The position numbers and the translations under genes are program-made. The notes beneath the pieces are model-generated. The model worked only from the letters and a program-made list of their open reading frames with translations, searched no databases and was not told where the DNA came from. A stretch of 64,000 nucleotides of DNA from Azoarcus_F sp048158365. GTDB taxonomy: Bacteria; Pseudomonadota; Gammaproteobacteria; Burkholderiales; Rhodocyclaceae. Every line of letters starts with the position of its first letter. Position 1 is the stretch's first letter. This document shows, one piece after another, positions 15,605 through 23,986 of this stretch. The stretch lies in NCBI GenBank assembly GCA_048158365.1, contig JBLLNL010000010.1. One strand, given 5' to 3'.

Positions 15605-17893
15605 TCATAGTTTGACCCGCTTCAGCAGTTGCGCGTTGATCGCCACCACCACCGTGCTCGCCGACATGAGCACCGCGCCCGCGGCCGGTGTGAGCAGGAT
15701 GCCCCACGGCGCAAGCACGCCAGCGGCCAGGGGAATCGCGAAGATGTTGTAGCCCGCCGCCCACCAGAGATTCTGCATCATCTTCCGGTAGGTGGCCCTG
15801 CTCAGGGTGATGATCCGAGAAATGTCGCGGGGGTCGGATCGCACCAGCACGATATGCCCGGCCTCGACGGCGACGTCGGCTCCCGCGCCGATCGCAATCC
15901 CGATGTCGGCGGTGGCCAGGGCCGGTGCGTCGTTGACGCCGTCGCCTATCATCGCAACTTTCTTCCCTTGGGCCTGAAGCTCGCGGACCTTGTTGGCCTT
16001 GTCGTCGGGCAGCACTTCCGCGAATACGGTGTCAATGCCGAGTTCCTTGGCGACGGCATCGGCCACGGCCTGCGCATCGCCGGTCAGCATGGCAACCTCG
16101 ATCCCTCGTTCATGCAGCGCCGCGATGGCTTCGCGGCTCTCTTCGCGGATCGCATCCGCCACGGCGTAAACGGCGAGGACCTTGCCTTGACGAACGAGAT
16201 AGATCGCTGCCTGCCCGCGGTCAGCCGCAGCCCCGGCCGCCTCCAGTAGCGCCGGCGGCACCTGGACATCCTCGGCCTTGAGGAGCGCCGGGCCACCCAT
16301 GTGGTACTCCTCGCCGTCGATTGTGGCCGCCACACCCTTGCCGGTGATCGCGCGGAAGCCATCGGCGGCAGGAACCTCTATGCCTTTGTCCTCCGCGGTC
16401 TTTACGATGCCTCGGGCGATCGGGTGCTCGGACTCCGATTCGATGCCGGACGCGATCCGAAGCGCTTCGTCCTCGGCCAGTCCTTCCGCAACGGACATGG
16501 TCACGACCCGGAACTCGCCGAGCGTCAACGTTCCCGTCTTGTCGAAGATCACGGTGTCGAGGTTGCGGGCCTCCTCGAGCCCACGTCGGTCCCGCACCAG
16601 AAGCCCGTTCCGAGCTCCCAGCGTCGTGGAGATGGCCACCACCAGCGGCACGGCCAGTCCGAGCGCGTGGGGGCAGGCGATCACCAGCACCGTGACCATC
16701 CGCACCACGGAGAAGTCGATCGCTGCCCCCACCAACTGCCACACCCCCAGGGTGATGGCGGCGGCGCCGATCGCCACGAAGGTCAGAAGCCGGGCCGCGC
16801 GGTCCGCCAGATGCTGCGCTCTGGATTTGGATTCCTGCGCATCGGCCACGAGCCGCATGATGCCGGAGAGCTTGGTCTTCTCTCCAGTCCCGGTGACCTC
16901 GATGCGCAGAGATCCCTCTCCGTTGATCGTGGCGGCGATCACCTCGTCCCCTTCCCGCTTCTTCACCGGACTGGACTCCCCGGTGATCATCGCCTCGTTG
17001 ATGTCGCTCTCGCCCTTGCGGACCATGCCGTCCGCGGGAACGCTCTCGCCCGGACGTACCAGCACGAGGTCACCGTTCTGCAACGTGCTGACGGCGACCT
17101 TTTCCTCGCCTCCATCGGTGATCCGCGTCGCGGTGTCCGGGAGAAGCTTCGCCAGTTCCTTCAATGCCCCTTGAGCCTGATTGATGGACCGCATCTCGAT
17201 CCAGTGGCCAAGGAGCATGATGGTGACCAGCGTGACCAACTCCCACCACAGCGCATTCGCCTCGATCAGCCCGAGCTGAACAACCCAGGAGAACAGGAAG
17301 GCGACCGCGATGGCGAGCGAGATAAGCGTCATCATCCCCGGCAGTCGGGACCGCAGCTCTCGCCACGCGCCCTTCAGGAAGACCAGACCGCCGTAGACGA
17401 AAACGATCGTGGCGAGCACCGGCCCGATCCAATCCGATCCGGGGAACTGCGGGGCCCGGTAGCCGAGGAGCTCCTGGATATGGGCCGACCAGAAGACCAC
17501 CGGAACGGTGAGAGCCAGCGAGAGCCAGAACCGGTCCCGGAACATCGCGGGCGAGTGACCCTCGTGCTTGTCATGGTTGTCGTGCTTGTCGTGGTCTGAA
17601 TGGCTGGAGACCGCTTCAGGCTCGTGGGGTTGCGCGCCCCGTGCCATGTCGCTTTCATGACCCTCGCCCGTCGAAGCGACGGCGGAGGTGGCGGAATCGT
17701 GCCCGCGTTGGCGTACGGCCGACTTGATATCGGCGACCTCAAGTCGGGTTTCGTCGTAGCGCACATTGGCGCTTCCTGCAGCGAAATTCACAGTGACGCT
17801 TTCGACACCCGGCACGTCACGAATCCGCCTTTCTACTTCCTCCACGCTCAATACCGACAGCATGGCGTGCACTTCAATAACACTCGTTTTCAT
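15605..17893 (-). CDS. copB: CopB-type (P1B-3) copper ATPase
   Basis: 762-residue copper-translocating P-type ATPase. Domains: N-terminal HMA-like fold (residues 1-68) whose metal loop reads AMLSVLS, so both Cys of GMxCxxC are Ser; a His/Asp-rich stretch (SSHSDHDKHDNHDKHEGH, residues about 90-110); then the transmembrane core with ITGESSP, the CPH metal site (IACPHALGL), DKTGTLTLG, SEHPIARG, TGDAQ and GDGVNDAPAL. CPH plus a His-rich N-terminus marks the CopB class, thought to export Cu(I)/Cu(II) or Ag. I chose ATG 17893 because CAGGAA (17899-17904) lies six bases upstream. A perfect 19-bp inverted repeat begins one base upstream of that ribosome site. Confidence 0.92.
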   Translation of the reverse strand: MKTSVIEVHAMLSVLSVEEVERRIRDVPGVESVTVNFAAGSANVRYDETRLEVADIKSAVRQRGHDSATSAVASTGEGHESDMARGAQPHEPEAVSSHSDHDKHDNHDKHEGHSPAMFRDRFWLSLALTVPVVFWSAHIQELLGYRAPQFPGSDWIGPVLATIVFVYGGLVFLKGAWRELRSRLPGMMTLISLAIAVAFLFSWVVQLGLIEANALWWELVTLVTIMLLGHWIEMRSINQAQGALKELAKLLPDTATRITDGGEEKVAVSTLQNGDLVLVRPGESVPADGMVRKGESDINEAMITGESSPVKKREGDEVIAATINGEGSLRIEVTGTGEKTKLSGIMRLVADAQESKSRAQHLADRAARLLTFVAIGAAAITLGVWQLVGAAIDFSVVRMVTVLVIACPHALGLAVPLVVAISTTLGARNGLLVRDRRGLEEARNLDTVIFDKTGTLTLGEFRVVTMSVAEGLAEDEALRIASGIESESEHPIARGIVKTAEDKGIEVPAADGFRAITGKGVAATIDGEEYHMGGPALLKAEDVQVPPALLEAAGAAADRGQAAIYLVRQGKVLAVYAVADAIREESREAIAALHERGIEVAMLTGDAQAVADAVAKELGIDTVFAEVLPDDKANKVRELQAQGKKVAMIGDGVNDAPALATADIGIAIGAGADVAVEAGHIVLVRSDPRDISRIITLSRATYRKMMQNLWWAAGYNIFAIPLAAGVLAPWGILLTPAAGAVLMSASTVVVAINAQLLKRVKL

Positions 17894-17905
17894 TGCCGTT
17901 CCTGC

Positions 17906-17957
17906 GTTGATGGTGCTCGCTTGCAGTGGACGACATCGGCAAGCGAGCACCATCAAC
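17906..17957 (-). promoter_or_regulatory. Perfect 19-bp inverted repeat in the copB leader
   Basis: GTTGATGGTGCTCGCTTGC (17906-17924) and its exact complement (17939-17957) separated by 14 bases. In a leftward transcript it would form a very stable hairpin ending one base before the copB Shine-Dalgarno sequence. It could be an operator, an RNA element that controls copB translation, or the scar of a duplication. There is no U-tract, so it is not a standard terminator. Confidence 0.7.
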
Positions 17958-18299
17958 TTGCATTGTGAACAGTCAAACCGACGCCGCCGATTGTCATACG
18001 CTCAATATGAGTCCCTTGGCCGGCGAAATCTGTTCGTTGTCGCACATATCGCTGGGCACGCCCGGAGTGGTCTGTCGAGAACAGCGTGGCATCCAGCCAA
18101 AAAAACACATAAGCATGCGGAAACACAGCCGATTACGCGCTCCTTGGCCCACAAGCTCCACCAAGCTCGGATCGGTTTTTATAGAATACGGGGAAGTCGA
18201 AACCAACCCGGACCCCGGACCTCAGGGCACCGGGGCCTCACTGGCAAGGCTCCACTCATCAAACCGGAATCCCTGTCCAAACAATCGGGGCCGCCTCTC
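17958..18299. other. Intergenic region between copB and the uvrD-like pseudogene
   Basis: 342 bp, locally AT-richer than its neighbours. It separates two divergent genes, so it should hold both promoters. A TATAGAAT at about 18180-18187 is a possible -10 element for the + strand. A GC-rich potential stem (CCCCGG with CCGGGG) lies around 18210-18235. No gene or tRNA is seen. Confidence 0.4.
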
Positions 18300-19753
18300 A
18301 TGTCGCCCGCGTCTCCCGCACCCAGGCTCGAACCGGACTGTTCCACGCAAACCCGCGCTCCCGGCCTCGATCCGCTCGATCACCTCAACCCGGCGCAGCG
18401 TGAAGCTGTGGAGCATGGGTTGGCCGATGGTGGCGCGCAGCCGTCGTTGCCGCTGCTGGTCATCGCGGGCGCGGGGTCGGGCAAGACCAGCACGCTGGCG
18501 CATCGGGTCGCCCATCTGATCGTGCACGGCGCAGACCCGGGACGCATGCTGCTGCTGACGTTTTCGCGACGGGCGGCGGACGAGATGGGACGCCGCGTGA
18601 AGCGCCTTCTGGCCCAGGCGGTCAGGCGGCCCGGACTCGCGAGCGCGGAGCTTGCGTGGTCGGGCACCTTTCACGCGATCGGCGCGCGCCTGCTGCGCAA
18701 CGTCCGCGGCTGGTGTCGGTCAAGGACGCCGCCGACCAGGCGGCCTTCGTCGTCGACACCGTGCTGGCGCGGCGCGAGGAAGGGCTGAAGCTGAAGCAGC
18801 AGGCCGTGCTGTTCCGCGCCTCGGCGCACAGCGCGCGGCTGGAGATGGAACTGACCCGGCGCAACATCCCGTTCGTGAAGTTCGGCGGGCTGAAGTTTCT
18901 CGAGGCCGCCCACGTCAAGGACGTGCTCGCGCTGCTGCGCTGGGCGGAAAACCCGCGCGACCGCATCTCGGGCTTTCGCGCGATGCAACTGCTGGCCGGC
19001 ATCGGCCCGAAGACCGCCGTGCGCGTGCTGGACAAGGTGTGTGCGGCATCGGGGGGCTGTGCGCTGCTTGCCGATCAACCGGTGCCCGAGGCGGCGCATG
19101 GGGGCTGGCTGGACTTCGCCGCGCTGATCGACCGCCTGGCCGCGCGCTCGCAATGGCCGGCTGACTTCGAACTCGCCTGCGGCTGGTACGCGGCGCAGAT
19201 GCCGCGCCTGTACGACGATGCGCCGGTGCGCCTGCTCGATATCCAGCAGCTCGCGCGCATCGCCGCCACCTGTCCGAGCCGCCAGCGCTTTCTGACCGAG
19301 CTCACGCTCGATCCGCCCAGTGCCACCAGCGGTGAGGTCGGCATGCCGATGCTCGACGAGGACTACCTGATCCTGTCGACGATGCACTCGGCCAAGGGCC
19401 AGGAATGGAACGCGGTCAGCGTGCTCAACGTGGTCGACGGCTGCATCCCGTCCGACATGGCCACGCGCAGCAGCGCCGAGATCGAGGAAGAGCGCCGCCT
19501 GCTGTATGTCGCGATGACGCGGGCAAAGGACGCGCTCGATCTGATCGTGCCGCAGCGCTTCTATGTCAGCCAGCAGACGGGCTTGGGCGACCGCCACGTC
19601 TATGCCGGGCGTAGCCGCTTCATCCTGAACCGCCTGCTCGGCCACTTCGAGCAGATCAGCTGGCCGCCGCCTCCGCCCGAGCTGCAGGGTTCGCCGGCCT
19701 CGTGCCAGGCGGCGATCGACCTGGCGGCGAAGATGCGCGACATGTGGCGCTGA
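18300..19753 (+). pseudogene. UvrD/Rep-type helicase gene with internal deletion and frameshift
   Basis: The first segment (18300 to about 18700) encodes a normal SF1A start: LNPAQREAVEHG, the Walker A GAGSGKT, then LLLTFSRRAADEM and SGTFHAIGARLL. The second segment, one frame over (from about 18695 to 19753), resumes at RPRLVSVKDAADQAAFV and contains the late motifs STMHSAKGQEWNAV and EEERRLLYVAMTRAKD. Everything between, including the Walker B DExQ, motif III and motif IV (about 200 residues in relatives), is missing. The junction sits within CTGCGCAACG near 18690-18700. No active helicase can result. It follows the copper ATPase region and precedes the oxidase operon. Confidence 0.85.
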
Positions 19754-19798
19754 GCGTCGGCTGAGGCCGTCGCGGGTCCCGATCCCGCCCGGGCTGCC

Positions 19799-19837
19799 GG
19801 ATTACAGCTTTGTAATCCGGCGGTCAGCTTCATGTCC
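19799..19837. promoter_or_regulatory. CopR/CusR-like box and conserved promoter block, copy 3
   Basis: Perfect 8-4-8 palindrome GGATTACAGCTTTGTAATCC (19799-19818) followed by GGCGGTCAGCTTC. The 39-base block matches 6272-6310 with three mismatches. It lies about 80 bases upstream of the oxidase subunit II gene and links the oxidase cassette to the metal regulon. Confidence 0.75.
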
Positions 19838-19897
19838 ACGGGCGCAGTCCATCATGAAGTCCCAGATACGACATCGATTCATATCGAGCGAACCGAC

Positions 19898-20650
19898 ATG
19901 AGCAGCAGATCACACATCACCACCCGCAGAGGGTTCATCGCGGCAATGGGCTTCGGCGGTGTGGGCCTCTATGGCTTGTGGGCCGCCTATGGTGCGGCAC
20001 CCGGACCGCTGACGCTGCTGGGTCTGGGCGACCACGGCGGCCATGCGCAAGGCGTGGGTGGCGGAGGGCATGGCGGGCACGCCGCCGGCGCGCATGACGG
20101 ACCGAGTGCGGAAGCGTTCAGCCGCATGACCGCAGAGTTCATCGAACGCTATCGCCTGCCCGACGGCACGGTCTATCCGCGCATGTTGCCGTCCGCACCC
20201 GCCCTGGTCGAACAGGGAGATCATGGTGCGATGGATCATGGTGCGATGGCGGGATCCGGCGTTCACGCGGATGCCGCGCCGACGATGTCGGTCGCCGTGG
20301 GTCCGGTATCCGGCGATCATGCCGACCATGATGACCATGACGCGGTCGCCGACGATTCCTCTGCCGGTGGCGTGCGCGAGGTGCTGCTTGCTGCCGGCAA
20401 GTGGTACTACCAGCCGCATGCGCTGCGTCTAGACGCCGGGCAGGCCTACCGCTTCAGAATGATGGCGGTCGATGTGTCTCACGGCGCGTCCATCCAGTTC
20501 GGCCATGGCGGGCGCGTCGTGCGCCTTCGGCCGGGCCGCCTCACCGAGATCGACGTAACCTTCCACACGCCCGGACGCTACCTGGTGTATTGCACCGTTT
20601 ACTGCGGGCCGGCGCATGACTACATGCAGGCGACGATAGAGGTGGTATGA
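19898..20650 (+). CDS. Heme-copper oxidase subunit II-like CuA protein with Tat signal
   Basis: 250 residues. The N-terminus TTRRGFIAAMGFGG is a twin-arginine signal or anchor, unusual for subunit II. A His/Gly-rich linker follows (GDHGGHAQGVGGGGHGGHAA, later DHADHDDHD), then a cupredoxin domain (residues about 165-250). The CuA site is complete: His in DVSHGASIQF and CTVYCGPAHDYM, giving Cys, Cys, His and Met in the spacing known from Thermus ba3 subunit II. It should accept electrons from cytochrome c in the periplasm. I chose ATG 19898, directly before the Tat motif; an in-frame ATG at 19832 falls inside the conserved promoter block. Its stop overlaps the subunit I start (ATGA). Confidence 0.85.
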   Translation: MSSRSHITTRRGFIAAMGFGGVGLYGLWAAYGAAPGPLTLLGLGDHGGHAQGVGGGGHGGHAAGAHDGPSAEAFSRMTAEFIERYRLPDGTVYPRMLPSAPALVEQGDHGAMDHGAMAGSGVHADAAPTMSVAVGPVSGDHADHDDHDAVADDSSAGGVREVLLAAGKWYYQPHALRLDAGQAYRFRMMAVDVSHGASIQFGHGGRVVRLRPGRLTEIDVTFHTPGRYLVYCTVYCGPAHDYMQATIEVV

Positions 20651-22308
20651 GCATGACCGACACGATCCAGAAACGCTTCGCCGCCCTGCCGGCTTCCGAC
20701 CGGCGACTGTTGGTCGCGATGAGCGCGCTGTCCCTGCTTGCGCTGGCGCTCGGCATCGTGGGTGGCGTGCTCACCGCGCTGGCGCGCGCCGGGTTCGTTG
20801 AGATGATCCCGAACACCGGCTACAGGCTGCTCACGGTCCATGGAGTCAGCATCTTCTTCTACTGGCTGTTCACCGCGCAGGCGGCGTTGCTGCTCGGTTT
20901 CTCCGCGCTCGAGGGCGCGAGCGGTTTCGCGTGGAGACGCGTCGCGTGGCTCGGCTTCGGTCTGATCGCGACCGGTTTCGGTTTCAGCGTCGCGGGCGCC
21001 CATATGGGCCTGCCGCTGCTCTACGACGGGTCGCCAGCGCTCGCGGCCGATACGCCGAACGTGCTGAAGGTGTTCAACCTCGGCTATCTGCTGCTGGGGC
21101 TCGGTCTTCTCGTTTTGCCCGCGTCGGCGGTCGCAACCCTGCTGCGCCCGCGCTGGCAGGGCAGGCAGGCGCGCCTGACGGCGGTCGGATTCGCGCTGTT
21201 CGCATGGGCGGGTTTCCTGATGGTGACAGGCTTCGCCGCGCTGTACACGTTTCTGCCCGGCATGCTGTGGGCGCTCGGGCTGGGTGCTTTTCCGGCCAAT
21301 CACGGCACCAACTGGCACATCGTGTTCCACAACATGCACTACCTGCCGCTGATGGCCACGGTCATCCTGTGGTACGTGCTGGTGCGCCACCTGACCGGGG
21401 TGAAGTCGGTGTTCGGCGAGCGCTTTTCCAAGATCGTGTTCTCGATGTATCTGGTGTTCGTGCCGCCGACCTCGCTGTACCACATGTTTCTCGAACCGGA
21501 TCTGCCGGGCGTAGTGCGGGTTGCGGGATCGCTGCTGTCGCTGTTCGTCAGCGTGCCAACGCTGACCGCGTTCCTGATCATCGTCGCATCGCTCGAGGTG
21601 CATGCCCGCTCGCAGGGCGGCCGCGGACTGTTCGGCTGGATCCGATTGCTGCCGTGGCGCAATCCGTCCATGTCGGCGATCGGGGTCGCGGTCCTGTCGA
21701 TGGCTTTCGGAATCGTGTTCGCATTCGTGCTGATCCAGGCGGAACTCGCCCCGCTGTTGTCCGACACCTTCTTCGTCCCGGGCTACTTCCACTTCTTCAC
21801 CGTCGGCACGGTGACGCTGACGCTGCTGGCCGCGCTCGCGGTGATGCTGCCCGCGATCGGCGGGCGGGCGCTGTGGCGACCGCATGTGCTGGCCTGGATG
21901 CCGTGGCTGGCATTGGTGGGTGTGCTGATCTTCGGGGCGGCGGGTGTCACCGCCGGCTATCTCGGCGTGCCGCGGCGGGTCATCGACCTCGCCTATCAGG
22001 GGCAGGCACCCGCGCTGTGGCAGGGTCTGATGGCCGCGGTCGGTGTCGGCGGCACGATCATGGCGATTGCACTGACCGCCTTCGCCGCCGCGGTGGCGAT
22101 ATCGCTGCTGCCGCAGCGCCCGGCGACCAGCGAATCCGCCGCGCTTACCGTCGCGTGGGGCGGTGGTGCGCTGCGGCCGGGCGTCACCGCGTGGGTCGGG
22201 CCGGCCTCGGTGTTCGCCATCGTGGTCGCGATGTACGTGTTCACTGCCGTTGGCTTCGAGCTGATGGCTTCACTTCCGATCACCGCCAGCGGCGGTGGCG
22301 GGCACTGA
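20647..22308 (+). CDS. ba3-like heme-copper oxidase subunit I with altered active site
   Basis: 553 residues, about 13 transmembrane helices, most similar in my reading to B-family (Thermus ba3) subunit I; for example PTSLYHMFLEPDLPG, GGRGLFGWIR and VPGYFHFF align with ba3 segments. The low-spin heme ligands are present (His65 in TVHG, His382), and so is the helix VI His228/Tyr232 pair (FHNMHY). But the usual His-His CuB pair reads Tyr278-His279, and the high-spin heme ligand in the HFH motif reads Tyr380 (GYFHF). If the alignment holds, normal O2 reduction chemistry is unlikely. It forms an operon with the CuA subunit upstream and a 66-residue membrane protein downstream, behind a CopR-like box. 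Confidence 0.82.
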   Translation: MSMTDTIQKRFAALPASDRRLLVAMSALSLLALALGIVGGVLTALARAGFVEMIPNTGYRLLTVHGVSIFFYWLFTAQAALLLGFSALEGASGFAWRRVAWLGFGLIATGFGFSVAGAHMGLPLLYDGSPALAADTPNVLKVFNLGYLLLGLGLLVLPASAVATLLRPRWQGRQARLTAVGFALFAWAGFLMVTGFAALYTFLPGMLWALGLGAFPANHGTNWHIVFHNMHYLPLMATVILWYVLVRHLTGVKSVFGERFSKIVFSMYLVFVPPTSLYHMFLEPDLPGVVRVAGSLLSLFVSVPTLTAFLIIVASLEVHARSQGGRGLFGWIRLLPWRNPSMSAIGVAVLSMAFGIVFAFVLIQAELAPLLSDTFFVPGYFHFFTVGTVTLTLLAALAVMLPAIGGRALWRPHVLAWMPWLALVGVLIFGAAGVTAGYLGVPRRVIDLAYQGQAPALWQGLMAAVGVGGTIMAIALTAFAAAVAISLLPQRPATSESAALTVAWGGGALRPGVTAWVGPASVFAIVVAMYVFTAVGFELMASLPITASGGGGH

Positions 22309-22323
22309 ACAGGAGATGTCGGC

Positions 22324-22524
22324 ATGAACGAGGATTTCTGGCTGATCGTGCCAATCGTGATCGTGTGGGCCGCGCTTGCGGTTGCTTACGCACTCGCCCC
22401 TTGGGGTGACATGATCGGCTATGCGTGGGTCTGGGGTTTCGGTTCGCTGCTGTTCGTGGGGCTCGCCGCGCTGTTGCTGCGGTGCGGACGAGCGGATGCG
22501 AAAACGGACGGGATCGGTTCCTGA
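22324..22524 (+). CDS. Small two-helix membrane protein of the oxidase operon
   Basis: 66 residues with two hydrophobic helices (LIVPIVIVWAALAVAYALAP and WVWGFGSLLFVGLAALLLRC) and a short polar tail. It begins 16 bp after subunit I with a good AGGAGA ribosome site, so it belongs to that operon. It may be a small accessory subunit of the oxidase-like complex; I do not recognise a family. It converges with the aminotransferase gene with only three bases between stops. Confidence 0.65.
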   Translation: MNEDFWLIVPIVIVWAALAVAYALAPWGDMIGYAWVWGFGSLLFVGLAALLLRCGRADAKTDGIGS

Positions 22525-22527
22525 GCT

Positions 22528-23883
22528 TCAGGGTGCCGCGTCGAGCGTCTCGCCCAGCGCATCGACGAGGCGGTCGAGCTCGGCTTTCTTCGATACGAAG
22601 GGCGGTGCGATCTGGATGGTGTCCCCGCCGTAGCGCACATAGAAGCCCTTGCGCCACATCGCCATCGCGATCTCGTAAGGTCGCCGCGCTGGTTCGCCAG
22701 GGTAGGGGCTGATCGTGAAGCCCGCGGCGAGGCCGAAGTTGCGTACATCGAGCACGTGTTTGGCGCCCTTGATGCCATGCACCGCGGCTTCGAAATGCGG
22801 CGCCAGCGCGCGCACCCGGCCCGGGGCGTCCTCGCGTTCGAGCAGATCCAGCACTGCCAGGCCGGCGGCGCAGGCCACCGGATGGGCAGAGTAGGTGTAG
22901 CCGTGGGCGAACTCGAGCATGTACTCCGGGCCGCCCGCGTCCATGAACGTGTCGTAGATGTCCTGTCTGACGACCACGCCGCCCAGCGGCACAGTGCCAT
23001 TGGTGATCTGCTTGGCGAAGTTGAGGATGTCGGGCGCGACGCCGAACACCTCCGCGCCGGTCCACGCACCCGCACGTCCGAACCCGGTGATGACCTCGTC
23101 GAAGATCAGCAGGATGTCGTGCGCGGTGCAGATCTCGCGCAGGCGCTGCAGATAGCCCACCGGTGGGATCACCACGCCGGCAGAGCCCGAGAAGGGCTCG
23201 ACGATCACCGCAGCAATGCTGGACGCATCATGCAGCGTGATGAGATCGAGCAACCGGTCGGCCAGCTCGATGCCCGTGGGTGGTTGCCCCTTGTGGAAAG
23301 ATCCGGCCGGCGGTTGCGTGTGCGGCAGATGGTCGGCCTCGATGGCCTGGCCGAAGATCTTGCGGTTGGCTGAGATGCCACCGACCGAGATGCCGCCGAA
23401 GTTCACGCCGTGGTAGCCCTTCTCGCGGCCGATCAGCCGCGTCTTGCCGGCCTGACCCCGGGAGCGCCAGTAAGCGCGGGCGATCTTGAGCGACGTGTCG
23501 GCCGCCTCCGAACCGGAGCTGGTGAAGAACACCCGGTTCAGTCCGGCTGGCATGTGCGACACGATGCGGTTGGCGAGCTCGAACGACAGCGGGTGGCCGA
23601 ACTGGAATGCCGGCGAGTAGTCGAGCTGCGCGACCTGTCGGCCCACGGCCTCGGCGATCTCGCGCCGACCGTGGCCGAGGCCGCAACACCACAGGCCCGA
23701 CAGTCCGTCGAAGATCCGGCGATCATCGCTGTCCCGGTAATAGCAGCCCTGGGCGCCGACGATGATGCGCGGATGGGCCTTGAAGTCGCGGTTGCCGGTG
23801 AATGGCATCCAGTGCGGAGCCAGCCATTCGGCATTGGTGCGGACCCGCGGAGGATCCAGTCGCGGTGTATGGATGATGTTCAT
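22528..23883 (-). CDS. Class III (omega) aminotransferase
   Basis: 451-residue PLP enzyme. It shows the fold-type I class III pattern: HPLSFELANRIVSHMPAGLNRVFF before the SGSEA phosphate-binding motif, IFDEVITGFGRAG with the PLP-ring Asp, and the catalytic Lys in LNFAKQITNGTVPLG. The family includes omega-amino acid:pyruvate and putrescine/diamine aminotransferases. It is the last gene after a polyamine-type ABC transporter, so transamination of an imported amine or omega-amino acid is the likely role (inferred from context). I chose ATG 23883 because GGGAGA lies five bases upstream. Confidence 0.9.
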   Translation of the reverse strand: MNIIHTPRLDPPRVRTNAEWLAPHWMPFTGNRDFKAHPRIIVGAQGCYYRDSDDRRIFDGLSGLWCCGLGHGRREIAEAVGRQVAQLDYSPAFQFGHPLSFELANRIVSHMPAGLNRVFFTSSGSEAADTSLKIARAYWRSRGQAGKTRLIGREKGYHGVNFGGISVGGISANRKIFGQAIEADHLPHTQPPAGSFHKGQPPTGIELADRLLDLITLHDASSIAAVIVEPFSGSAGVVIPPVGYLQRLREICTAHDILLIFDEVITGFGRAGAWTGAEVFGVAPDILNFAKQITNGTVPLGGVVVRQDIYDTFMDAGGPEYMLEFAHGYTYSAHPVACAAGLAVLDLLEREDAPGRVRALAPHFEAAVHGIKGAKHVLDVRNFGLAAGFTISPYPGEPARRPYEIAMAMWRKGFYVRYGGDTIQIAPPFVSKKAELDRLVDALGETLDAAP

Positions 23884-23986
23884 GGAATTCTCCCGAGGAT
23901 GAGTGGCGCCTCCCGGCGTTCGCCGCATGTCGCGCTGCCGGGCGGCCGTCCGGATCGGGGTCTGGCGCAAGCGCTGACGCGGGTCT

